Origin: Thermoleophilia bacterium
GTDB lineage: Bacteria > Actinomycetota > Thermoleophilia > Gaiellales > Gaiellaceae
DNA length: 32,582 nucleotides
NCBI GenBank assembly: GCA_025930955.1
Contig: JAICNY010000008.1
Span: forward strand, 1-32,582
Reading direction: 5' to 3'
Shown here: positions 8,524 to 15,279 of the stretch, piece after piece
Layout: the number at the start of each line of letters is the position of its first letter
How positions within the stretch are numbered: the stretch's first letter is position 1
Made by a program: the position numbers and the translations under genes
Notes under the pieces: generated by a model
Told to the model about the DNA's origin: nothing
Databases searched by the model: none
The model's input: the letters and a program-made list of their open reading frames with translations, nothing else

Positions 8524-8597
8524 CCGGGAGACGCCGGTGGAAGTTTGAGGGAGCTCCTCCGACGGGAGTTGGCTCAAACCTCCGCCTCGTCTCCCGG
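8524..8597 (+). promoter_or_regulatory. Long hairpin between rpsO and pnp, candidate RNase processing/autoregulation site
   Basis: A 74-nt imperfect hairpin fills most of the gap. The outer helix is CCGGGAGACG (8524-8533) with CGTCTCCCGG (8588-8597). The middle helix includes GTTTGAG (8543-8549) with CTCAAAC (8573-8579), continued by GGTGGA/TCCGCC with a few mismatches. An inner AGCTCC/GGGAGTT helix ends in a small loop. It resembles in position and size the E. coli rpsO-pnp RNase III hairpin through which PNPase limits its own synthesis; the mechanism here is inferred. The pnp Shine-Dalgarno lies just downstream, outside the stem. Confidence 0.75.
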
Positions 8598-8614
8598 GTG
8601 AGAGAGGAGGCACG

Positions 8615-11089
8615 ATGGAAACGACGCTTGCCCCGTCCGTGGCGGATGTCACGGTCACGATCGGCGACGCCGAGATCTCGTTCGAGACAGGCCGCCTGGC
8701 GAAGCAGGCCGACGGCGCTGTGCTCGTCCGCTCGGGCGACACGATGGTCCTCGCGACCGCGCAGGGACGGCCGGAGGCGCGCGAGGGCGCCGACTTCTTC
8801 CCGCTCACCGTGGACGTCGAGGAGCGGATGTACGCCGCCGGGAAGATCCCGGGCGGCTTCTTCAAGCGCGAGGGGCGCCCGACCGAGAAGGCGATCCTCA
8901 CCGCGCGGATGATCGACCGCCCGATCCGGCCGCTCTGGCCGAAGGGCTTCCGGAACGAGGTGCAGGTCATCTGCACCGTCCTCTCGGCCGACCTCGTGAC
9001 GCCGCACGACATCCTCTGCCTGAACGGCGCGTCGGCGGCGCTCATGCTCTCGCCGCTCCCGTTCGCGGGGCCGGTCGGCGCGGTGCGCGTCGGCCTCTCC
9101 GAGGGCCGGCTCGTCGTCAACCCGTCCCTGCCCGACCTCGAGGCCGAGAGCGACCTCGACCTCATCGTCGTCGGCACGAAGGAGGGCCTCACGATGGTCG
9201 AGGCGGGCGCCAACCGGGTCGCCGAGGACACGCTCCTCGACGCGCTCGAGCTCGCGCACGAGGAGATCAGGAAGCTCTGCGCCGTCCAGGAGGACCTCCG
9301 CGAGCGCGCCGGCAAGGCCAAGTGGCTCGACCCGGCCACGACGGCCGAGATCGAGGAGCAGCACGCCGGGCGCATCCGCGAGCGGATCCAGTCGGCCGGC
9401 CTCCGCGAGGCGGCGGCCGCGTCCGAGCAGATCCAGGCCGAGCTCGCCCCGCCGATCACGATGGACTCGGGCGAGGAGGAGGCGATCCGCGGCCTCCAGG
9501 TGAAGATGAGCCTCTCGCTCGTCCTCGAGCGCGAGCGCCTCGAGGCCGTGAAGGGCCCGGTGCGCGACCAGTTCGAGACCGAGCTGCGCGGCCTCACCGA
9601 CGCCGAGCAGGACTCGAAGCAGCTCAAGTCCGCGAAGCGCCAGCTCCTCTTCGACCGGATCGTCGAGACCGTGGAGCTGCCGTTCCCGGCCGGCGCCCCC
9701 GTCGAGGGCGACGGGCCGGCGCTCAAGGACCCGCTCACGAAGCAGTTCGTGAAGAAGGCCGCCGAGGCGATCTACAAGGAGCTTGTCCGGACGAAGATCG
9801 CGGTCGACAAGCGCCGCCCCGACGGGCGCGGCGCCGAGGAGATCCGCTCGATCACGTGCGACGTCGGCGTCTCGCCGCGCACGCACGGCTCCGGGCTCTT
9901 CACCCGCGGCCAGACGCAGATCATGTCGCTCCTCACGCTCGGCACCGCGAAGGAGGGGCAGCGGATCGACGACCTCTCCCTCGAGGAGGAGCGCCGCTAC
10001 ATGCACCACTACAACTTCCCGCCCTACTCGGTCGGGGAGACCGGGTTCATGCGCGGCCCGAAGCGGCGCGACATCGGCCACGGCGCGCTCGCGCAGCGGG
10101 CGCTCGAGCCGGTCATCCCGGGGCCGGAGGAGTTCCCGTACACGATCCGGATCGTCTCCGAGACGCTCGAGTCGAACGGCTCGTCGTCGATGGGCTCGGT
10201 CTGCGGCTCGACGCTCGCGCTCATGGACGCGGGCGTCCCGATCGCGGAGCCGGTCAGCGGCATCGCGATGGGCCTCGTGAAGGAGGGTGACGACTACGTC
10301 ATCCTCACCGACATCCAGGGCGCGGAGGACCACCTGGGCGACATGGACTTCAAGGTCGCCGGCACGCGGGACGGGATCACCGCGCTCCAGATGGACATCA
10401 AGATCACCGGCGTCACGCAGGAGATCATGCGCTCCGCGCTCGAGCAGGCGAAGCGGGCCCGCGTGGCGATCATGGACTCGATGCTCGAGGCGATCCCCGA
10501 GGCGCGCACCGAGCTCGCCGCGCACGCCCCGCGCATCTCGACCATGCAGATCGACCCCGACCAGATCGGGCTCGTGATCGGCAAGGGCGGCGAGACGATC
10601 CGCTCGCTCGAGTCGGACTACGACGTCCAGATCGACATCGAGGAGGACGGCACGCTCCTCATCTACGCCACGGAGGGGACGAAGGCCGACGAGGCGATGG
10701 GCGCGATCAAGGCGCTCACGAAGGAGCCGGAGCCCGGCGACGAGTACACGGGGAAGGTCGTGAAGACGACCGACTTCGGCGCGTTCGTCGAGCTGAAGAA
10801 GGGCACCGACGGGCTCCTGCACGTCTCGAACGTCGGCCCGGGCCGCGTCGCGCACATCGAGGACGTGATCTCGCGCGGCGACGTCCTCGACGTGAAGGTG
10901 CTCGAGGTCGACAAGCAGCGGGGCCGGATCGGCCTCAAGCTCGTCGCGAAGCACGAGAACGGCGACCTCGTCCAGCCGGAGACGCTGATCGAGCGCGCGA
11001 AGGACGCGCCCCCGCGCGAGCGGGAGGAGCGCCCGCCGCGCGACCGGGAGCGCGGCGGCCGGGGCGGCCGCGGCCGCGACCGGCGCTAG
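8615..11089 (+). CDS. pnp: Polyribonucleotide nucleotidyltransferase (PNPase)
   Basis: 824 residues. PNPase degrades RNA 3' to 5' using phosphate and releasing nucleoside diphosphates, and can also add tails. Domains in order: RNase PH 1 (about 15-150; DGAVLVRSGDTMVLATAQ, EERMYAAGKIPGGFFKREGRP), a helical linker, RNase PH 2 (about 390-560; RRPDGRGAEEIRSI, GRGQTQ-type TRGQTQIMSLLTLG, active-site stretch TDIQGAEDHLGDMDFKVAGT), KH (LVIGKGGETIRSLE) and S1 (GKVVKTTDFGAFVELKKGTDGLLHVS). The tail is rich in Arg, Gly and Glu, as in other actinobacterial PNPases. The start at ATG 8615 is fixed by AGAGAGGAGG six bases or so upstream. Terminated by a strong hairpin. Confidence 0.98.
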   Translation: METTLAPSVADVTVTIGDAEISFETGRLAKQADGAVLVRSGDTMVLATAQGRPEAREGADFFPLTVDVEERMYAAGKIPGGFFKREGRPTEKAILTARMIDRPIRPLWPKGFRNEVQVICTVLSADLVTPHDILCLNGASAALMLSPLPFAGPVGAVRVGLSEGRLVVNPSLPDLEAESDLDLIVVGTKEGLTMVEAGANRVAEDTLLDALELAHEEIRKLCAVQEDLRERAGKAKWLDPATTAEIEEQHAGRIRERIQSAGLREAAAASEQIQAELAPPITMDSGEEEAIRGLQVKMSLSLVLERERLEAVKGPVRDQFETELRGLTDAEQDSKQLKSAKRQLLFDRIVETVELPFPAGAPVEGDGPALKDPLTKQFVKKAAEAIYKELVRTKIAVDKRRPDGRGAEEIRSITCDVGVSPRTHGSGLFTRGQTQIMSLLTLGTAKEGQRIDDLSLEEERRYMHHYNFPPYSVGETGFMRGPKRRDIGHGALAQRALEPVIPGPEEFPYTIRIVSETLESNGSSSMGSVCGSTLALMDAGVPIAEPVSGIAMGLVKEGDDYVILTDIQGAEDHLGDMDFKVAGTRDGITALQMDIKITGVTQEIMRSALEQAKRARVAIMDSMLEAIPEARTELAAHAPRISTMQIDPDQIGLVIGKGGETIRSLESDYDVQIDIEEDGTLLIYATEGTKADEAMGAIKALTKEPEPGDEYTGKVVKTTDFGAFVELKKGTDGLLHVSNVGPGRVAHIEDVISRGDVLDVKVLEVDKQRGRIGLKLVAKHENGDLVQPETLIERAKDAPPREREERPPRDRERGGRGGRGRDRR

Positions 11090-11100
11090 AAGACGTCATC

Positions 11101-11124
11101 GAGGGGCGGCGCGAGCCGCCCCTC
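11101..11124 (+). terminator. Hairpin terminator after pnp
   Basis: GAGGGGCGGC (11101-11110) and GCCGCCCCTC (11115-11124) form a perfect 10-bp stem closed by a GCGA tetraloop, 11 bases after the pnp stop. A pyrimidine-rich GTCGTCTCTCCC follows in place of a T-run, as often seen at high G+C. Confidence 0.85.
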
Positions 11125-11155
11125 GTCGTCTCTCCCCCGGTGGCGCGCCGGCGGG

Positions 11156-11161
11156 TACGGT
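11156..11161 (+). promoter_or_regulatory. Candidate -10 element upstream of the flavoprotein gene
   Basis: TACGGT ends exactly 6 nt before an ATG at 11168, the same spacing as at other genes here. A second -10-like hexamer (CATACT, 11224-11229) lies closer to the flavoprotein start, so either could drive that gene. Confidence 0.3.
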
Positions 11162-11167
11162 TCCGCG

Positions 11168-11236
11168 ATGACCGGACGGGTGACCGGATGCCCGCGCCCC
11201 GCTTGGGGTGCGCACGGCGCGGACATACTCCGCTGA
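11168..11236 (+). CDS. Possible 22-residue leaderless leader ORF
   Basis: ATG 11168 to TGA 11234-11236 encodes MTGRVTGCPRPAW and nine more residues. The only support is the -10-like hexamer spaced exactly as for leaderless genes and the location between the pnp terminator and the flavoprotein. It has no recognisable motif and ends 34 bp before GTG 11271. It may be a regulatory upstream ORF or chance. Confidence 0.22.
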   Translation: MTGRVTGCPRPAWGAHGADILR

Positions 11237-11270
11237 TCGTGACGCCGATCCGGCCATCCGGAGCCGCCCG

Positions 11271-12446
11271 GTGAGGCGGTGGGACGCGATCGTGGTCGGC
11301 GCCGGGCCGGCGGGCTCGTCGACGGCGTTCCGCCTCGCGGAGGCGGGCGCGTCCGTCCTGCTCCTCGACCGCGCGTCCTTCCCGCGGGACAAGCCCTGCG
11401 GGGGCGGCGTGACACCGCGGGCGCTCGAGCACGTCCCCGTGCCGATCGACCAGGTCGTCGAGCACGTGACGACCGCGGTCGAGCTTCGCCTCGGCTTCCG
11501 CCGCGCGGCGGTTCGGGGCCGGGGAGGCCCCCTCGCGTACATGACTCAGCGGCGGCGCCTCGACGCGCTCCTCGCGGAGCGCGCGGCCGGCGCCGGGGCC
11601 GAGCTCCGCGACGGCGTGAAGGTGACAGGCGTCGAGGCGCGGAACGGCGGCGTCGTCGCGACCGCGGGCGGCGAGCGGCTGCACGGGCGGACGGTCGTCG
11701 GCGCCGACGGCGTGAACGGCGTCACTGCCAGGGCGCTCGAGCTCGGCGGGAACCGCTCGGTCGACGTCGCGCTCGAGGGGAACGTCCCGAACGCGCGGAT
11801 CGACCGTAGCCGCTACGACGGCCGGCTGCTCATGGAGCTCGGCACGGTGCCCGGCGGCTACGGCTGGGTCTTCCCGAAGGGCGACCACGTGAACGTCGGG
11901 GTGGGCGGCGACGAGCGCGAGGGGCCGCGCCTGCGCGCGCACCTCGAGCGGCTCTGCCGCGCGCACGGGATCCGGATCGAGGAGCTCGAGGACGTGCGCG
12001 GCTACCGGCTCCCGCACCGCGCGGCGGACTCGACGCTCGCGCGCGGTCCGGCGCTCCTCGCGGGCGACGCGGCCGGGCTCGTCGACCCGCTCACGGGCGA
12101 CGGCATGTTCGAGGCCTTCCTGAGCGGCCGCTTCGCCGCCGAGGCGGTCACGGCGCTCCTCGCCGGCGAGGCGCAGACGCTGGACGAGTACGGCGCGCGC
12201 CTCTCCCGCCGGCTCGCCCCGCATCTCTGGGCGTCGTGGAGCTTCCGCGCCGCGCTCGACCGCTTCCCGCGCACGGCCTACACGCTCGCGAAGGGGCGGC
12301 TCGTCTGGCCGGTCGTCGAGAAGCTCGTCACGGGCGAGATCGCGGACGTCGGCGCGGCCCGCGGGATCGTCCGGGCGCCGCTCGGGGCGCTCACGCTGCT
12401 CGGCCGAGCGGCGGGGAACCCGGGGCACGCGTACAAGCCGGCCTAG
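11271..12446 (+). CDS. Geranylgeranyl reductase family FAD-dependent oxidoreductase
   Basis: 391 residues from GTG 11271 (the track starts at 11208, which would add 21 non-conserved residues; the FAD-binding motif begins about eight residues after 11271). The Rossmann motif is VVGAGPAGSSTAFRLAEAG, followed by LLLDRASFPRDKPCGGGVTPRALE, where the PCGGG stretch is typical of this family. Later come VGADGVNGVTAR and the second FAD motif LAGDAAGLVDPLTGDGMFEAFLSG. Members reduce isoprenoid double bonds in quinone, lipid or pigment side chains, e.g. MenJ on menaquinone in mycobacteria. Such a role on menaquinone or lipids is plausible, but substrate cannot be read from sequence. It is followed after 46 bp by an M16 peptidase with its own promoter-like element. 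Confidence 0.88.
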   Translation: MRRWDAIVVGAGPAGSSTAFRLAEAGASVLLLDRASFPRDKPCGGGVTPRALEHVPVPIDQVVEHVTTAVELRLGFRRAAVRGRGGPLAYMTQRRRLDALLAERAAGAGAELRDGVKVTGVEARNGGVVATAGGERLHGRTVVGADGVNGVTARALELGGNRSVDVALEGNVPNARIDRSRYDGRLLMELGTVPGGYGWVFPKGDHVNVGVGGDEREGPRLRAHLERLCRAHGIRIEELEDVRGYRLPHRAADSTLARGPALLAGDAAGLVDPLTGDGMFEAFLSGRFAAEAVTALLAGEAQTLDEYGARLSRRLAPHLWASWSFRAALDRFPRTAYTLAKGRLVWPVVEKLVTGEIADVGAARGIVRAPLGALTLLGRAAGNPGHAYKPA

Positions 12447-12480
12447 CGCCGCGCGGGCAGGAGGCGGGCCGGGCGGGGAG

Positions 12481-12486
12481 TACCAT
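12481..12486 (+). promoter_or_regulatory. Candidate -10 element for leaderless M16 peptidase gene
   Basis: TACCAT ends exactly 6 nt before GTG 12493, so predicted transcription begins at the start codon. Confidence 0.45.
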
Positions 12487-12492
12487 GCGAGC

Positions 12493-13785
12493 GTGCAGAG
12501 CTACCTCCTGACGACGCTCGACGGGGGTGGCCGGGTGATCACGGAGCCGCTTCCGAGCGTGCGCTCCGCCGCGATCGGGATCTGGATCGGCTCCGGCTCG
12601 CGCGACGAGGACGACTCGCAGGCCGGCCTCTCGCACTTCCTCGAGCACCTGCTCTTCAAGGGCACGAAGTCCTACTCCGCGCTCGAGATCGCCGAGGTCT
12701 TCGACGGGATGGGCGGCGAGCTGAACGCGTCGACCGCGCGCGACTACACCGTCGTCTACGCGCGGGTGCTCGACGCGCACCTCGACACCGCGCTCGACGT
12801 GATGACCGACATGGTCTTCGCGCCGACGCTCGCCGACCTCGACGCGGAGCGGGAGGTGGTGCTCGAGGAGATCGCGATGATCGAGGACACGCCGCCCGAG
12901 CTCGTGCACGACCTGTTCGCCGAGGCGATCTTCGGCGACCATCCGCTCGGCCGGCCCGTGCTCGGCTCGGCGGACGTGATCGCGTCGGTGCCGCCTGCGG
13001 ACGTGGCCGCGTACCACCGCTCGCGCTATCGCCTCGACAACGTCGTCGTCGCCGCCGCGGGGAGCGTCGACCACGACGCGCTCGTCGAGCGGGTGCGCAC
13101 GATGGCGCCGAAGCGGTCGCGCGCGGGTGCGCGGATCGGTGCGCGACCCCCGTTCGTCGCGCCGCCGCCGCCGTCGCTCCGGTTCGTCCGCAAGGACACG
13201 GAGCAGTACCACGTGTGCCTGGGCGCACCGGGGCTCGCGCGCTCCGACCGGCGGCGGTTCACCGCGTCGATCCTGGACGGGATCCTCGGGGGGTCGGCGT
13301 CGTCGCGGCTCTTCCAGGAGATCCGGGAGAAGCGGGGCCTCGCGTACGCCGTCTACACGTTCGGCGCGCAGTACGCGGACACGGGGCAGATCGGCGTGTA
13401 CGTCGGGACCCGCGAGGAGAATCTCGCCGCGTGCATGGAGGTGGTGGCCGCGGAGCTCGACGCCCTCGCCGACGGGGGCGTGCGCGAGGACGAGGTCGAG
13501 CGGGCAAAGGAGAACCTCAAGGGCCGGATCATGCTCTCGATGGAGATGACGTCGAACCGCATGAGCCGGCTCGGCAAGTCGCTCGTGACGGACAGCGAGC
13601 TGCTCTCGCTCGACCAGATCCTCGCGGAGATCGACGCGGTCGAGGCGTCGTCGGTCGCGGGCCTCGCCGCGTACCTGCTCGCCGAGGAGCGCCTCTCCGT
13701 CGCCGGGATCGGGCCGAGCGAGGACCGCTTCCTCGCCGCCGTCGATCGGATCACGCCCGGCCTCGTGGCCGCGAAGGCCGCATGA
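12493..13785 (+). CDS. M16 family zinc metallopeptidase (processing-peptidase-like)
   Basis: 430 residues. The inverted zinc motif is SHFLEHLLFKGT (His48, Glu51, His52), with the third ligand glutamate expected in REVVLEEIAMIEDTPPELVHD. The C-terminal M16 domain shows KRGLAYAVYTFGAQYADTGQIGVYVGT and VERAKENLKGRIMLSMEMTSNRMSRLGKS, the substrate-binding R/Y region. This matches the PepR/YmxG-type peptidases encoded near pnp and dap genes in Gram-positives. The enzyme is a single chain of two M16 halves and lacks a signal peptide, so cytoplasmic action on peptides is likely. Confidence 0.94.
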   Translation: MQSYLLTTLDGGGRVITEPLPSVRSAAIGIWIGSGSRDEDDSQAGLSHFLEHLLFKGTKSYSALEIAEVFDGMGGELNASTARDYTVVYARVLDAHLDTALDVMTDMVFAPTLADLDAEREVVLEEIAMIEDTPPELVHDLFAEAIFGDHPLGRPVLGSADVIASVPPADVAAYHRSRYRLDNVVVAAAGSVDHDALVERVRTMAPKRSRAGARIGARPPFVAPPPPSLRFVRKDTEQYHVCLGAPGLARSDRRRFTASILDGILGGSASSRLFQEIREKRGLAYAVYTFGAQYADTGQIGVYVGTREENLAACMEVVAAELDALADGGVREDEVERAKENLKGRIMLSMEMTSNRMSRLGKSLVTDSELLSLDQILAEIDAVEASSVAGLAAYLLAEERLSVAGIGPSEDRFLAAVDRITPGLVAAKAA

Positions 13786-13851
13786 CCGTGGCGACGGCGC
13801 CGCTCGCTGCGCTCCTCGGCGCACGGCCGGTGCACGCCCGCGCGGCGTTCC

Positions 13852-13864
13852 CCCCCGTCGGGGG
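13852..13864 (+). terminator. Short C5/G5 hairpin after the M16 gene
   Basis: CCCCC-GTC-GGGGG, 67 bases after the peptidase stop and 22 bases before the repeat element copy B. No T-run. It may end transcription of the peptidase; a GC hairpin precedes copy A of the repeat at a similar distance. Confidence 0.35.
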
Positions 13865-13885
13865 AGCGAGCGTCCCTTGCGAACG

Positions 13886-13913
13886 GTATCGAGGAACATC
13901 GCGCGGATGTGTG
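13886..13913 (+). repeat. Intergenic repeat element, copy B (upstream of dapB)
   Basis: Begins GTATCGAGGAACATCGCG and ends GGATGTGTG; 26 of 28 bases match copy A at 4753-4780. GTGCCGGAT recurs downstream here as well. It lies in the 175-bp gap between the M16 gene and dapB, which holds no gene I can support. Confidence 0.7.
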
Positions 13914-13960
13914 CCGGGAAGTGACGAGGGCGTGCCGGATCGTCCACAGGCGGGCGCCCG

Positions 13961-14605
13961 GTGAAGGTCGCGCTCTTCGGCGCGTCCGGGAAGGTCGGCG
14001 CCGTCCTCGCGCCGCGCCTGCGTGACGCCGGCCACCACGTGACGCCGGTCGAGCGCGGGGAGGAGCCCGAGCTCGCCGGCCACGACGCCGCCGTCGACTT
14101 CACCAGGCCGGACGCCGTGCGCGCGAACGTCGAGCGGGCGCTCGGCGCCGGCGTCCCTGCGCTCGTCGGCACGACGGGCCTCCGTGAGGACGACCTCGCG
14201 GCGCTCGACGCGCTCGCGCGCGAGCAGGCGATCGCCTGCCTCGTCGTGCCGAACTTCGCGCTCGGTGCCGTCCTCATGATGCGCTTCGCAGCGGAGGCCG
14301 CACGCTCCCTCCCGCGGGCCGAGATCGTCGAGCTTCACAACGAGCGCAAGGTCGACGCGCCGTCCGGCACGGCGAAAGCGACCGCGGCCGCGATGGGCGG
14401 CGAGGTCCCGATCCACAGCGTGCGGCTTCCCGGCCTCGTCGCGCACCAGGAAGTCCTCCTCGCCGGCGACGGCGAGCTCCTGACGATCCGCCACGACACG
14501 CTGTCCCGTGAGGCGTTCGTCCCGGGCGTGCTCCGCGCGCTCGACCACCTGCGCGACCTCCCGCCCGGCGTGACGGTCGGCCTCGACGCGGTGCTCCCGG
14601 CATGA
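13961..14605 (+). CDS. dapB: 4-hydroxy-tetrahydrodipicolinate reductase, short form
   Basis: 214 residues from GTG 13961. DapB reduces the DapA product with NAD(P)H in the diaminopimelate/lysine pathway. Visible are the nucleotide-binding GASGKVG, LVGTTGL, VPNFALGAVLMMRFA, the signature ELHNERKVDAPSGTA and the C-terminal LPGLVAHQEVLLAGDGELLTIRHD. Two oddities: the usual His-His pair of the signature reads His-Asn, and the segment between DAPSGTA and IHSVRLPG is about 25 residues shorter than in the Mycobacterium enzyme. The first His, the catalytic one in E. coli, and the Lys are kept, so activity is likely. It overlaps the next gene by 4 bp (ATGA), giving a dapB-merB-like-dapA unit. Confidence 0.93.
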   Translation: MKVALFGASGKVGAVLAPRLRDAGHHVTPVERGEEPELAGHDAAVDFTRPDAVRANVERALGAGVPALVGTTGLREDDLAALDALAREQAIACLVVPNFALGAVLMMRFAAEAARSLPRAEIVELHNERKVDAPSGTAKATAAAMGGEVPIHSVRLPGLVAHQEVLLAGDGELLTIRHDTLSREAFVPGVLRALDHLRDLPPGVTVGLDAVLPA

Positions 14606-15270
14606 CCGACGGCGACGTCCGCGTGCACCTCATGGAGCGGTTCCTCGCCGAGGGCCGCCCGCCGAGCGTCGCCGAGTCGGCTGCCGCGCTGGACGCGTCC
14701 GAGGAGGACGTGGCAGCCGCGTACCGCCGCCTCCAGGAGCAGCGAGTGATCGTCCTCGCGCCGGGCACGCTCGACGTCTGGATGGCGGCGCCGCTCTCCG
14801 CCGTCCCGACCCCGTTCCCGGTCGAGACCGAGCGCGGCACGTACTACGGCAACTGCATCTGGGACGCGCTCGGGATCCCCGCGATGCTCGGCTGCGACGC
14901 GACGATCGCGGCGAGCTGCGCCGACTGCGGCGACCCGCTGCCGATCCGCGTCCGCAACGGGGAGCTGCGCGACGGCGACGGCGTGGCTCATTTCGCCGTC
15001 CCCGCCGCGCGCTGGTGGGACAACATCGGCCACACCTGAGCGACGATGCTCGCCTTCCGGTCGGAGGAGCACGTGGACTGGTGGCTCGCCGCGCGCCGCC
15101 TCCGGCGCGGCTCCGCGTTCACGCTCGAGCAGGCGTGGAGCCTCGCGAACGGGTGGTACAGCGACCGCCTCGACCCCGCCTGGCGACGGAAGACGCCCGA
15201 GGAGGCCGAGGCCGTCTTCGCCGCCGCCGGGCTGACCGGCGACTTCTGGCGCCTCCGGCCGAGCGACTAG
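14602..15270 (+). CDS. MerB-like (alkylmercury lyase family) protein, predicted selenoprotein with TGA-encoded Sec146
   Basis: The track lists two ORFs (14602-15039 and 15046-15270), but they are one frame interrupted only by TGA at 15037-15039; read through, the product is 222 residues, the MerB size (~212). An N-terminal winged-helix segment (1-60) precedes the lyase core. YYGNCIWDALGIPAMLG carries Cys85 and Asp88, matching MerB Cys96 and Asp99; AASCADCGDP holds Cys106, matching Cys117. After WWDNIGHT the TGA falls where MerB has catalytic Cys159, followed by ATMLAFRSEEHVDWW and a family-like C-terminus ending TGDFWRL. MerB cleaves carbon-mercury bonds by protonolysis. A SECIS-like hairpin follows the TGA. 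No other mer gene is nearby, so the natural substrate may not be mercury. Alternatives are a nonsense mutation or sequencing error at one TGC codon, but coincidence with the catalytic Cys plus the hairpin makes selenocysteine the better explanation. Confidence 0.82.
15037..15073 (+). promoter_or_regulatory. Predicted bacterial SECIS element after the in-frame TGA
   Basis: The Sec codon TGA is 15037-15039. Downstream, CC-T-TCC (15053-15058) pairs with GGAGG (15063-15067), leaving T15055 bulged, with loop GGTC at 15059-15062. The loop begins 19 nt after the TGA. From memory, the E. coli fdhF SECIS has the same GGUC loop starting 18 nt after UGA and a bulged U in the 5' arm, both contacted by SelB. 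The main difference is three rather than four pairs between bulge and loop. The lower stem is irregular, as is common in bacterial SECIS elements constrained by coding. Confidence 0.7.
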
Positions 15271-15273
15271 ACT
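15268..15273 (+). promoter_or_regulatory. Candidate -10 element for leaderless dapA
   Basis: TAGACT ends exactly 6 nt before GTG 15280 and its TAG is also the stop codon of the MerB-like gene. dapA may therefore be transcribed independently of the upstream gene. Confidence 0.45.
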
Positions 15274-15279
15274 GCCCGC

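Noticed and set aside
13782-13964. 60-codon frame after the M16 gene, starting ATG overlapping its stop
   Set aside because: No recognisable motif, no ribosome-binding site, and it runs through the hairpin and the intergenic repeat; chance frame is more likely.
14602-15270. Two separate genes (145 and 74 residues) as given in the ORF track
   Set aside because: They share one frame, each is an incomplete half of the MerB-like fold, and the break coincides with the catalytic Cys codon.
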